This document shows positions 43,951-57,990 of a DNA stretch of 64,000 nucleotides, piece by piece. The position numbers were made by a program, and so were the translations under genes. A model generated the notes under the pieces. The model saw only the letters and a program-made list of their open reading frames with translations. It was not told where the DNA came from and made no database searches. Each line of letters begins with the position of its first letter. Within the stretch, counting starts at the first letter, position 1. Source of the DNA: Megascapheus bottae (Eukaryota > Chordata > Mammalia > Rodentia > Geomyidae); contig JANJXV010001728.1 in the NCBI GenBank assembly GCA_024803745.1, positions 1 to 64,000 of the forward strand. Direction: 5' to 3'.

Positions 43951-46900
43951 CACCTCGTTTCTGAGTTGACACACCTGCTTTCTGTGATTTCACACACCTC
44001 CAATCTGAGTTCACACACCTCCAGTCTATGACTTCACACACCTCCATTCTTTGACATCAAAAACCACCATCCTATGACTTCACACACCTCCATTTTGACT
44101 TCACACACCTCCATTCTACGAGTTCACACACTTCCATTCTGCCTTCACCCACCTCCATTCTATGACTTCACTCAGCTGCCTTCTGACTTCACACACCTCC
44201 ATTTGTGAATTCACACAACACCATTTTGACTTCAAACTCCTCCATTCTGTGACTTCACACACCTCCATTCTGTGACTTCACACACCTCCATCCTGTGACT
44301 TCACACACCTCCATTGTTTGACTTCACACACCTCCATTCTTGGACTTCACACACCTCCATTCCATGACTTCACACACCTCCATTCTATGAGTTCACATAC
44401 CTCCATTCTTTGAGTTCACAGACCTCCATTTTGACTTCACACACCTCCATTCTATGACTAAACACACCTTCATTCCTACTTCAGAAACATCCATTCTATG
44501 ACTGCACACACCTCCATTCGATGACTTCACACACCTCCATTCTGAATTCACACAGCTCCATTCTATGACTTAACACACCTCCATTCTGTGACTTCACACA
44601 CTACCATTCTATGACTTCACACACCTTCATTCTTACTTCACAAACATCCATTCTATGACTTCACACACCTCCATTCTATGACTTCACACACCTCCATCTA
44701 TGACTTCACACACGTCCATTCTGAGTTCACACACCTCAATTCTGTGACTTCACACACCTCCATTCTGACTTCACACACCAATATATGACTTCACACACCT
44801 CCATTCTGTGACTTCACACACTTCCATTGTGACGACACACACCTCCATTCTATGAGTTCACACACCACCATTCTATGACTTCACATACCTCCATTCTGAC
44901 TTCACACACCTCCATTCTATGACTTCACAGACCTCGAATCTGTGACTTCACTCACCTCCATTCTATGAATTCACACTGCTCCATTCTATGACTTCCCACA
45001 CCTCCTTTCTATGACTTCACCCACCTCTATTCTATGACTTCACACCTCGATTCTGACTTCAGATACCTCCATTCTGTGAATTCACACACCTCCATTCTAT
45101 GACTGCAAACACCTCCATTCTCTGACTTCACACACCTCCATTCTGAGCTCACACAACTCCATTCGGTGACTTCACACACCTCCATTCTTACTTCACAAAC
45201 CTCCATTCTATGACTTCACACACTTCCATTCTATGACTTCACACACCTCCATTCTATGACTTCACACACCTCCATTCTATGACTTCAGAAACCTACATTG
45301 TTACTTTACACACCTCCATTCTATGAGTTCACACACCTGCATTGTGACTTCACACACCTCCATTATCTCACTTCAAACACCTCCATTCTGACTTCACACA
45401 CCTCCATTCTGTCTTCACACACCTCAATTCTGTGACTTCACACACCTCCATTCTTTGATTTCACACACCTCCATTCTATGACTTCACAGAGCTCCATTCT
45501 ATGACTTCACACACCTCCTTTCTGAGTTCACACACATCCATTCTGTGACTTCACACACCTCCATTGTGACTTCATACACCTCCATTCTATGAGTTCACAC
45601 ACCTCCATTCTGACTTCACACACATCCATTCTATGACTTCACACAGCTCCATTCTGACTTCACACACCTCCATTCTATGACTTCGCACACCTCTATTCTG
45701 ACTTCACACACCTCCATTCTGTGACTTCACACACCTCCATTCTATGACTTCACAAACCTCCATTCTGTGACTTCACACACCTCCACTCTGTGACTTTACA
45801 CACCTCCATTCTGTGACTTCACACACCTCCATTCTGTGATTTCACACACAATCCATTCTATGCCTTCACAAACCTCCATTCTTTGATTTCACACACCTCC
45901 ATCGTATGACTTCACACACCTCCATTGTGACTTCACACAGCTCCATTCTGTGACTTCACACACCTCCATTCTGTGACTTCACACACCTCCATACTATGAC
46001 TTCCCCACACCTTCAATCTATGACTTCACACACCTCCATTCTATGACTTCACAAACCTCCATTCTTTGATTTCACGCAGCTCCATCCTATGACTTCACAC
46101 ACCTCCATTGTGACTTCACACAGCTCCATTCTGTGACTTCACACACCTCCATTCTGTGACTTCACACACCTCCATACTATGACTTCCCCCCACCTTCAAT
46201 CTATGACTTCACACACCTCCATTCTATGACTTCACACGCTTCCAATCGATGACTTCACACACCTCCATTCTATGACTTCACACACCTCCATTCTATGACT
46301 TCACATACCTCCTTTCTGAGTTCACACAACTCCATTCTATGAGTTCACACACCTGCATTGTGTCTTCACACACCTCCATTCTATGACTTCACACATCTCC
46401 ATTCTGACTTCACACACCTCCATGCTGTGACTTCACACACCTACATTCTATGACTTCACACACCTCCATTCTTTGAATTCACACACCTCCATTCTATGAC
46501 TTCACACACCTCCATGCTGTGACTTCACACACCTCCCTCTGTGACTTCACACACCTCCAATCTATGACTTCACACTCTTCCAATCTATGACTTCACACAC
46601 CTCCATTCTATGACTTCACACACCTGCATTCTGACTTCACACACCTCCATTCTCTGACGTCACACCTCCATTTTGAGTTCACCCACTTCTATTCTGTGTC
46701 TTCACACACCTCCATTCTGTGACTTCACACACCTCCATTATGTGACTTCACACACCTCCATTCTATGACTTCACACACCTCCCTTCTATGAATTCACACC
46801 CCTCCATTCTGTGACTTCACACACCTCCATTGTATGAATTCACGCACCTCCATTCTGTGACTTCACACACCTCCATTCTCAGTTCACACACCTCCATTAT

Positions 46901-47204
46901 GTGACTTCACACACCTCCATTCTGTGACTTCCACACCTCCATTCTATGACTTAACACACCTCCATTCTATGACTTCACCCCCCTCCATTCTATGACTTCA
47001 CACACCACCATTCTGTGACTTCACACACCTCCATTCTATGACTTCACACACCTTCATTCTGTCACTTCAGTACCTCTATTCTATGACCTCACACACCTCC
47101 ATTCTATGACTTCACACACCTGCATTGTGACTTCACCCACCTCAATTCTATGAGTTCACACACCTGCATTGTGACTTCACACACCTCCATTCTATGACTT
47201 CACA
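43951..47204 (+). repeat. S-block repeat, copy 1
   Basis: This block is anchored on a CACCTCGTTTCTGAGTTGAC monomer at 43,951 that recurs at 47,205, 48,628 and 60,688 (a related CCTTTCTGAGTTGACACCCC form is near 56,012). It contains the TTGACATCAAAAACC monomer (44,051), the CCAATATATGAC monomer (~44,778), CTCGAATCTG (~44,933), a CATTCTGAGCTCAC monomer (45,145) and the TTCCCC anchor (46,001). A local tandem repeat of about 0.18 kb makes a second, TTCCCCC, anchor at 46,184. The interval 45.1-46.0 kb matches 50.09-50.95 kb at offset 4,945. Confidence 0.85.
46655..46662. promoter_or_regulatory. CRE palindrome overlapping a short CACACCT monomer
   Basis: Here TGACGTCACACCTCC combines a perfect CRE with the shortened CACACCT form of the monomer, giving an 8-mer palindrome overlapping most of a T-box-like element (GTCACACCT, one base off). 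I saw this combination only once. Function is not implied. Confidence 0.25.
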
Positions 47205-48627
47205 CACCTCGTTTCTGAGTTGACACACCTGCTTTCTGTGATTTCACACACCTTCAATCTGAGTTCACACACCTCCAGTCTATGACTTCACACACCTCCA
47301 TTTTGACTTCACACACCTCCATTCTACGAGTTCACACACTTCCATTCTGCCTTCACCCACCTCCATTCTATGACTTCACTCAGCTGCCTTCTGACTTCAC
47401 ACACCTCCATTTGTGAATTCACACACCACCATTTTGACTTCAAACAACTCCATTCTGTGACTTCACACACCTCCATCCTGTGACTTCACACACCTCCATT
47501 GTTTGACTTCACACACCTCCATTCTTGGACTTCACACACCTCCATTCCATGACTTCACACACCTCCATTCTATGAGTTCACACACCTCTATTCTTTGAGT
47601 TCACACACCTCCATTTTGACTTCACACACCTCCATTCTATGACTTCACACACCTTCATTCCTACTTCAGAAACATCCATTCTATGACTGCACACACCTCC
47701 ATTCTGAATTCACACTGCTCCATTCTATGACTTCACACACCTCCATTCTGTGACTTCACACACTACCATTCTATGACTTCACACACCTTCATTCTTACTT
47801 CACAAACATCCATTCTATGACTTCTCACCCCTCCATTCTATGACTTCACACACCTCCATTCTGTGACTTCACACACCTCCATTCTATGTCTTCACACACC
47901 TCCATTTTGACTTCACACACCTCCATTCTATGAGTTCACACACCTCCATTCTAACTTCACACACCTCCATTCTATGACTTCACACTCCGCCATTCTGACT
48001 TCACACTCCTCCATTCTGTGAATTCACAAAACTCCATTCTATGATTTCACACACCTCCATACTATGACTTCACACACCTCCATCTATGACTTCACACACC
48101 TCCATTCTGAGTTCACACACCTCAATTCTGTGACTTCACACACCTCCATTCTATCTCTTCACACACCTCCATTGTGACTTCACACACCTCCATTCTATGA
48201 GTTCACACACCTCCATTCTAACTTCACACACCTCCATTCTATGACTTCACACTCCGCCATTCTGACTTCACACTCCTCCATTCTGTGAATTCACAAAACT
48301 CCATTCTATGATTTCACACACCTCCATACTATGACTTCACACACCTCCATCTATGACTTCACACACGTCCATTCTGAGTTCACACACCTCAATTCTGTGA
48401 CTTCACACACCTCCATTCTGACTTCACACACCAATATATGACTTCACACACCTCCATTCTATGACTTCACACACCTCCATTCTGTCACTTCACCACCTCC
48501 ATTCTATGACTTCACACACCTCCATTCTATGACTTCACACACCTGCATTGTGACTTCACCCACCTCACTTCTATGAGTTCACACACCTGCATTGTGACTT
48601 CACACACCTCCATTCTATGACTTCACA
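47205..48627 (+). repeat. S-block repeat, copy 2 (1.42 kb)
   Basis: From the CTCGTTT anchor at 47,205 to the next at 48,628 is 1,423 bp. This copy lacks the TTGACATCAAAAACC monomer near its start and follows copy 1 order to about 48.1 kb. An internal series (CTAACTTCACAC, CACTCCGCC, CACAAAACTCC, CCATCTATGAC) occurs twice in tandem, around 47,945-48,115 and 48,210-48,380. The CTATCTCTTCAC monomer at 48,151 has a partner at 58,015. Confidence 0.83.
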
Positions 48628-51000
48628 CACGTCGTTTCTGAGTTGACACACCTGCTTTCTGTGATTTCACACACCTCCAATCTGAGTTCACACACCTCCA
48701 GTCTATGACTTCACACACCTCCATTCTTTGACATCAAAAACCACCATTCTATGACTTCACACACCTCCATTTTGACTTCACACAACTCCATTCTACGAGT
48801 TCACACACTTCCATTCTGCCTTCACCCACCTCCATTGTATGACTTCACTCAGCTGCCTTCTGACTTCACACACCTCCATTTGTGAATTCACACACAACCA
48901 TTTTGACTTCAAACACCTCCATTCTGTGACTTCACACACGTCCATTCTGTGACTTCACACACCTCCATTCTGTGACTTCACACACCTCCATCCTGTGACT
49001 TCACACACCTCCTTTGTTTAACTTCACACACCTGCATTCTTGGACTTCACACACCTCCATTCCATGACTTCACACACCTCCATTCTATGAGTTCACACAC
49101 CTCCATTCTTTGAGTTCACACACCTCCATTTTGACTTCACACACCTCCATTCAATGACTTCACACACCTTCATTCCTACTTCAGAAATATCCATTCTATG
49201 ACTGCACACACCTCCATTCTGAATTCACACAGCTCCATTCTATGACTTCACACAACTCCATTCTGTGACTTCACACACTACCATTCTATGACTTCACACA
49301 CCTTCATTCTTACTTCACAAACATCCATTCTATGACTTCACACACCTCCATTCTATGACTTCACACACCTCCATTCTGTGACTTCACACACCTCCATTCT
49401 ATGTCTTCACACACCTCCATTTTGACTTCACACACCTCCATTCTTTGAGTTCACACACCTCCATTCTAACTTCACACACCTCCATTCTATGACTTCACAC
49501 TCTGCCATTCTGACTTCACACTCCTCCATTCTGTGAATTCACAAAACTCCATTCTATGATTTCACACACCTCCATACTATGACTTCACACACCTCCATCT
49601 GTGACTTCACACACCTCCATTCTGAGTTCACACACCTCAATTCTGTGACTTCACACACCTCCATTCTGAGTTCACACACCTCAATTCTGTGACTTCACAC
49701 ACCTCCATTCTGACTTCACACACCAATATATTACTTCACACACCTCCATTCTGTGACTTCACACACTTCCATTGTGACGACACACACCTCCATTCTATGA
49801 GTTCACACACCTCCATTCTATGACTTCACATACCTCCATTCTGACTTTACACACCTCCATTCTATGACTTCACTGACCTCGAATCTGTGACTTCACTCAC
49901 CTCCATTCTATGAATTCACACTGCTCCATTCTATGACTTCCCACACCTCCTTTCTATGACTTCACCCACCTCTATTCTATGACTTCACACCTCGATTCTG
50001 ACTTCAGATACCTCCATTCTGTGACTTCACACACCTCCATTCTATGACTTCAAACACCTCCATTCTCTGACTTTACACACCTCCATTCTGAGCTCACACA
50101 ACTCCATTCGGTGACTTCAGACACCTCCATTCTTACTTCACAAACCTCCATTCTATGACTTCACACACTTCCAGTCTATGACTTCACACACCTCCATTCT
50201 ATGACTTCACACACCTCCATTCTATGACTTCAGAATCCTACATTGTTACTTTACACACCTCCATTCTATGAGTTCACACACCTGCATTGTGACTTCACAC
50301 ACCTCCATTATCTCACTTCAAACACCTCCATTCTGCCCTCACACACCTCCATTCTGTCTTCACACACCTCAATTCTGTGACTTCACACACCTCCATTCTA
50401 TGATTTCACACACCTCCATTCTATGACTTCACAGACCTCCATTCTATGACTTCACACACCTCCTTTCTGAGTTCACACACATCCATTCTGTGACTTCACA
50501 CACCTCCATTGTGACTTCATACACCTCCATTCTATGAGTTCACACACCTCCATTCTGACTTCACACACATCCATTCTATGACTTCACACAGCTCCATTCT
50601 GACTTCACACACCTCCATTCTATGACTTCGCACACCTCTATTCTGACTTCACACACCTCCATTCTGTGACTTCACACACCTCCATTCTATGACTTCACAA
50701 ACCTCCATTCTGTGACTTCACACACCTCCACTCTGTGACTTTACACACCTCCATTCTGTGACTTCACACACCTCCATTCTGTGATTTCACACACAATCCA
50801 TTCTATGACTTCACAAACCTCCATTCTTTGATTTCACACACCTCCATCGTATGACTTCACACACCTCCATTGTGACTTCACACAGCTCCATTCTGTGACT
50901 TCACACACCTCCATTCTGTGACTTCACACACCTCCATACTATGACTTCCCCACACCTTCAATCTAAGACTTCACACACCTCCATTCTATGACTTCACACG
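48628..51000 (+). repeat. S-block repeat, copy 3
   Basis: This matches copy 1 at an offset of 4,677 at the start (TTGACATC at 44,051 and 48,728). The offset is 4,945 from about 45.1/50.1 kb (GAGCTC at 45,145 and 50,090; CATTATCTCA at 45,361 and 50,306). The ~268 bp gained in between corresponds to the extra CTAACTTC/CACTCTGCC series around 49.4-49.7 kb. The TTCCCC anchor is at 50,946. Confidence 0.85.
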
Positions 51001-53690
51001 CTTCCAATCTATGACTTCATAGACCTCCATTCTATGACTTCACACACCTCCATTCTATGACTTCACACACCTGCATTCTGACTTCACACACCTCCATTCT
51101 CTGATTTGACACACCCCCATTCTATGACTTCACACACCTCCATTGTGAATTCACACACCTCCATTTTATGAGTTCATACACCTCCATTCTGACTTCCCAA
51201 AGCTCCATTCTATCACTTCACAGACTTTGAATATGTGACTTCACTCACCTCCACTATACGACTTCACACTTCTCCATTCTATGACTTCCCACACCTCCTT
51301 TTCATGACTTCACCCACCCCCATTCTATGACTTCACACCTCCATTCTGACTTCACACACCTCCATTCTGTGACTTCACACACCTCCATTCTATGACTTCA
51401 CACACCTCCATTTTGACTTCACACCACTCCATTCTAGGACTTAACACACCTTCATTCTTACTTCAGAAACATCCATTCTATGATTTCACACACCTCCATT
51501 TTGACTTCACACACCTCCATTCTGACTTCACACACCTCCATTCTATGAGTTCACACTCCTCCATTCTGACTTCACACAGCTCCATTCTGTGCATTCACAA
51601 AATTCCATTCTAAGATTTCACACACCTCCATACTGTGACTTCACACACCTCCATCTATGACTTCAAACACCTCCAATATATGACTTCACACACCTCCATT
51701 CTGTGACTTCACACACTTCCATTGTGACGTCACACACCTCCATTCTATGAGTTCACACACATCCATTCTAGGACTTCACACTCCTCAATTCTGACATCAC
51801 ACAGCTTCATTCTATGAGTTCACAGACCTCGGATCTGTGACTTCACTCACCTCCATTCTATGACTTCACACTCCTCTATTCTATGACTTCCCACAACTCC
51901 TTTCTATGACTTCACCCACCTCTATTCTATGACTTCACACCTCCATTCTGATTTCACACACCTCCATTCTGTGACTTCACACACCTCCATATATGACTTC
52001 ACACACCTCCATTCTATGACTTCACGCACCTTCATTCTTACTTCAGAAACATCCATTCTATGACCTCACACACCTCCATTCTATGACTTCACAAACCTCC
52101 ATTCTGTGACTTCCCACACCTCCATTCTGAGTTCACACATCTCCATTCTGTGACTTCACACACCTCCCTTCTGACTTCACACACCTCCCTTCTGTGACTT
52201 CACACACCTCCATTGTGAGTTCACCCACTTCCATTCTGTGACTTCACACACCTCCATTCTGTTACTTCACACACCTCCATTCTGTGACTTCACACACCTC
52301 CATTCTATGACTTCACACACCTCCATTGTATGAATTCACACACCTCCATCCTGTGACTTCACACACCTCTATTGTATGACTTCACACACCTCTATTCTGT
52401 GACTTCACACACCTCCTTTCTGAGTTCACAGAACTCCATTCTATGACTTCACACTCCTCCATTCTGACTTCACACAGCTTCATTCTGTGAATTCACAAAA
52501 TTCCATTCTATGATTTCACACACCTCCATACTGTGACTTCTCACACATCCATCTATGACTTCAAACACCTCCATTCTGAGTTCACACACCTCCATTCTGT
52601 GACTTCACACACCTCCATTCTGACTTCACACACCTCCAATATATGACTTCACACACCTCACTTCTGTGACTTCACACACTTACATTGTGACGTCACACAC
52701 CTCCATTCTGACTTCACACACCTCCATTCTGTGACTTCACACACCTCCATTCTATGACTTCACACACCTCCATTCTATGACTTCACACACCTTCATTCTT
52801 CCTTCAGAAACATCCATTCTATGACTTCACACACCTCCATTCTATGACTTCACAAACCTCCATTCTGTGACTTCCCACACCTCCATTCTGACTTCACACA
52901 CCTCCCTTCTGTGACTTCATACACCTCCATTGTGAGTTCACCCATTTCCATTCTGTGACTTCACACATCTCCATTCTGTTACTTCACACACCTCCATTCT
53001 GTGACTTCACACACCTCCATTCTATGACTTCACACACCTCCATTCTATGAATTCACACCCCTCCATTCTGTGACTCCACACACCTCCATTGTGAGTTCAC
53101 CCACTTCCATTCTTTGACTTCACCCACTTCCATTCTTTGACTTCACACACCTCCTTTCTCTTACTTCACACACCTCCATTCTGTGACTTCACACACCTCC
53201 ATTCTATGACTTCACACACCTCCATTCTATGAATTCACACACCTCCATTCTATGACTTCACACACCTCCAATCTATGACTTCACACACTTCCAATCTATG
53301 ACTTCACACACCTACATTCTGACTTCACACACCTCCATTCTCTGACTTCACACACCTCCATTCTATGACTTCACACACCTCCATTCTGTAACTTCACACA
53401 CTTCCAATGTTTGACTTCACAAACCTCCATTCCACGACTTCATACACCTCCATTCTATGACTTCAAACACATCCATTCTTTGACTTCACACACGTCCATT
53501 TTGACTTCACACACCTCCATTCTGTGACTTCACACACATCCATTCTTTGACTTCACACACCACAATTTTGACTTCACACAAGTCCATTCATTGACTTCAC
53601 ACCTCCATTCTCTGACTTCACACACCTCCATTTTGACTTCACACACTTCCATTCTGTGACTTCACACACCTCCATTCTATGACTTCACAC
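51001..53690 (+). repeat. Mixed satellite block
   Basis: It begins with the TTCCCC/CAGACTTTGAATATG series (51,221), which here has private changes (CTTCCCAAAGCTCC, CACTATACGAC). It then continues as the CTCGGATCTG series known from 26, 32 and 36 kb (CTCGGATC near 51,829). From about 52,450 a shortened repeat of the CACTCCTCC to CATTGTGACGTCAC series appears a second time. The TCTGACTTCACACCTCC forms and the TGACGTCA sites at 51,725 and 52,688 belong to this block. Confidence 0.82.
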
Positions 53691-56637
53691 ACCCCCATTC
53701 TATGACTTCACACACCTCCATTGTGAATTCACACACCTCCATTTTATGAGTTCATACACCTCCATTCTGACTTCACAAACCTCCATTCTATGACTTCACA
53801 GACTTTGAATATGTGACTTCACTCACCTCCACTCTATGACTTCACACTACTCCATTCTATGACTTCCCACACCTCCTTTCCATGACTTCACCCACCCCCA
53901 TTCTATGACTTCACACCTCCATTCTGACTTCACACACCTCCATTGTGTGACTTCACACACCTCCATTCTATGAGTTCACACACCTCCATTTTGACTTCAC
54001 ACACCTCCATTCTAGGACTTCACACACCTTCATTCTTACTTCAGAAACATCCATTCTATGATTTCACTAACCTCCATTCTATGACTTCACACACCTCCAT
54101 TCTATGACTTCACACCTCCATTCCGTGACTTCACAAACCTCCATTCTATGACTTCACACTCCTCCATTCTGACTTCACACAGCTCCATTCTGTGAATTCA
54201 CAAAATTTCATTCTATGATTTCACACACCTCCATACTGTGACTTCACACACCTCCATCTATGACTTCAAACACCTCCATTCTGAGTTCACACACCTCCAT
54301 TCTGTGACTTCACACACCTCCATTCTGACTTCACGCACCTCCAATATATGACTTCACACACCGCCATTCTGTGACTTCACACACTTCCATTGTGACGTCA
54401 CACAGCTCCATTCTATGACTTCACAGACCTCGAATCTGTGACTTCACTCACATCCATTCTATGACTTCACACTACTCTATTCTATGACTTCATACAACTC
54501 CTTTCTATGACTTCACCCACCTCTATTCTATGACTTCACACCTCCATTCTGACTTCACACACCTCCATTCTATGACTTCACAAACCTCCATTCTGTGACT
54601 TCCCACACCTCCATTCTGACTTCACACACCTCCCTTCTGTGACTTCATACACCTCCATTGTGAGTTCACCCACTTCCATTCTGTGACTTCACACACCTCC
54701 ATTCTGTTACTTCACACACCTCCATTCTGTGACTTCACACACGTCCATTCTATGACTTCACACACCTCCATTCTATGAATTCACACACCTCCATTGTGTG
54801 ACTGCACACACCTCCATTGTGAGTTCACCCACTTCCATTCTTTGACTTCACACACCTCCTTTCTGTTACTTCACACACCTCAATTCTGTGACTTCACACA
54901 CCTCCATTCTATGACTTCACACACCTCCATTCTATGAATTCACACACCTACATTCTATGACTTCACACACCTCCATTCTATGACTTCACACACTTCCAAT
55001 CTATGACTTCACACACCTCCATTCTATGACTTCACACACCTACATTCTGACTTCAAACACCTCCATTCTCTGACTTCACACACCTCCATTCTATGACTTC
55101 ACACACCTCCATTCTGTAACTTCACACACTTCCAATGTTTGACTTCACACACCTCCATTCCATGACTTCATACACCTCCATTCTATGACTTCAAACACAT
55201 CCATTCTTTGACTTCACACACCTCCATTTTGACTTCACACACCTCCATTCTGTGTCTTCACACACATCCATTCTTTGACTTCACACACCACAATTTTGAC
55301 TTCACACAAGTCCATTCATTGACTTCACACACCTCCATTCTCTGACTTCACACACCTCCATTTTGACTTCACACACTTCCATTCTGTGACTTCACACACC
55401 TCCATTCTATGACTTCACACACCTCCCTTCCATGAATTCACACACCTCCATTCTGTGACTTCACACACCTCCATTGTGAGTTTACCCACTTCCATTCTGT
55501 GTCTTCACACACCTCCATTCTGTGACTTCACATACTTCCATTATGAGACTTCACACACCTCCATTCTATGACTTCACACACCTCCCTTCTATGAATTCAC
55601 ACCCCTCCATTCTGTGACTTCACACACCTCCATTGTATGACTTCACCCACCTCCATTCTGTGACTTCACACACCTCCATTCTCAGTTCACACACCTCCAT
55701 TCTATGACTTCACACACCTCCATTCTGTGACTTCCACACCTCCATTCTATGACATAACACACCTCCATTCTATGACTTCACACCCCTCCATTCTATGACT
55801 TCACACACCACCATTCTGTGACTTCACACACCTCCATTCTATGACTTCACACACCTCCATTCTGTCACTTCACCACCTCCATTCTATGACTTCACACACC
55901 TCCATTCTATGACTTCACACATCTCCATTCTGAATTCACACACCTCCATTCTATGATTTCACACACTTCGATTCTATGACTTCACACACCTCCATTCTAT
56001 GACTTCACACACCTCCTTTCTGAGTTGACACCCCTGCTTTCTGTGATTTCACACACCTCCAATCTGAGTTCACACACCTCCATTCTGTGACTTCACACAC
56101 CTCCATTCTATGAGTTCACACACCTCCATTTTGACTTCACACCCCTCCATTCTAGGACTTCACACATCTTCATTCTTACTTCAGAAGCATCCATTCTATG
56201 ATTTCACATACCTCCATTCTATGACTTCACACACCTCCATTCTATGACTTCACACCTCCATTCTGTGACTTCACACACCTCCATTCTATGTCTTCACACA
56301 CCTCCATTGTGACTTCACACACGTCCATTCTATGAGTTCACACACCTCCATTCTGACTTCACACACCTCCATTCTATGACTTCACACTCCTCCATTCTGA
56401 CTTCACAGAGCTCCATTCTGTGATTTCACACACCTCCATTCTGTGACTTCACACACCTCTACACTATGACTTCCCCACACCTTCAATCTATGACTTCTCA
56501 CACCTCCATTCTATGACTTCACACGCTTCCAATCTATGACTTCACACACCTCCATTCTATGACTTCACACACCTCCATTCTATGACTTCACACACCTGCA
56601 TTCTGACTTCACACACCTCCATTCTCTGATTTCACAC
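53691..56637 (+). repeat. 2.95 kb tandem repeat, first copy
   Basis: The next block starts 2,947 bp to the right with the same order: ACCCCCATTC (53,691 and 56,638), CAGACTTTGAATATG (53,799 and 56,746), CACAAAATT (54,199 and 57,146) and TGACGTCA (54,393 and 57,340). After about 54.4 kb the offset is 3,014 because this copy lacks 67 bp (three monomers, including the TCAATTCTGACATCACAC one). Positions from about 54,985 to 55,900 are also repeated at 59,730-60,645 at a constant offset of 4,745. Confidence 0.9.
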
Positions 56638-57990
56638 ACCCCCATTCTATGACTTCACACACCTCCATTGTGACTTCACACACCTCCATTCTATGAGTTC
56701 ATACACCTCCATTCTGACTTCACAAACCTCCATTCTATGACTTCACAGACTTTGAATATGTGACTTCACTCACCTCCACTCTATGACTTCACACTTCTCC
56801 ATTCTATGACTTCCCACACCTCCTTTCCATGACTTCACCCACCCCCATCCTATGACTTCACACCTCCATTCTGACTTCACACACCTCCATTGTGTGACTT
56901 CACACACCTCCATTCTATGAGTTCACACACCTCCATTTTGACTTCACACACCTCCATTCTAGGACTTCACACACCTTCATTCTTACTTCAGAAACATCCA
57001 TTCTATGATTTCACACACCTCCATTCTATGACTTCACACACCTCCATTCCATGACTTCACACCTCCATTCTGTGACTTCACACACCTCCATTCTATGACT
57101 TCACACTCCTCCATTCTGACTTCACACAACTCCATTCTGTGAATTCACAAAATTCCATGCTATGATTTCACACACCTCCATACTGTGACTTCACACACCT
57201 CCATCTATGACTTCAAACACCTCCATTCTGAGTTCACACACCTCCATTCTGTGACTTCACACACCTCCATTCTGACTTCACACACCTCCAATATATGACT
57301 TCACACACATCCATTCTGTGACTTCACACACTTCCATTGTGACGTCACACACCTCCATTCTATGAGTTCACACACATCCATTCTAGGACTTTACACTCCT
57401 CAATTCTGACATCACACAGCTCCATTCTATGACTTCACAGACCTCGAATCTGTGACTTCACTCACCTCCATTCTATGACTTCACACTCCTCTATTCTATG
57501 ACTTCCCACAACTCCTTTCTATGACTTCACCCACCTCTATTCTATGACTTCACACCTCCATTCTGACTTCACACACCTCCATTCTATGACTTCACAAACC
57601 TCCATTCTGTGACTTCCCACACCTCCATTCTGACTTCACACACCTCCCTTCTGTGACTTCATACACCTCCATTGTGAGTTCACCCACTTCCATTCTGTGA
57701 CTTCACACACCTCCATTCTGTTACTTCACACACCTCCATTCTGTGACTTCACACACCTCCATTCTATGACTTCACACACCTCCATTCTATGAATTCACAC
57801 ACCTCCATTGTCTGACTTCACACACCTCCATTGTGAGTTCACCCACTTCCATTCTTTGACTTCACACACCTCCTTTCTGTTACTTCACACACCTCAATTC
57901 TGTGACTTCACACACCTCCATTCTATGACTTCACACACCTCCATTCTATGAATTCACACACCTCCATTCTATGACTTCACACACCTCCAT
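56638..57990 (+). repeat. 2.95 kb tandem repeat, second copy (partial)
   Basis: This partner of 53,691-54,975 follows at offsets 2,947 and then 3,014. It retains the three-monomer segment missing from the first copy. Near 57,990 it switches to the CTATCTCTTCAC series (58,015) that is found at 48,151. Confidence 0.88.

Noticed and set aside
51392..51613. Open frame of 73 codons on the + strand
   Set aside because: It is again only translated satellite. It stays open because several 21 bp and irregular monomers happen to keep TGA out of frame. No similar frame is retained in related units, which argues against a selected protein.
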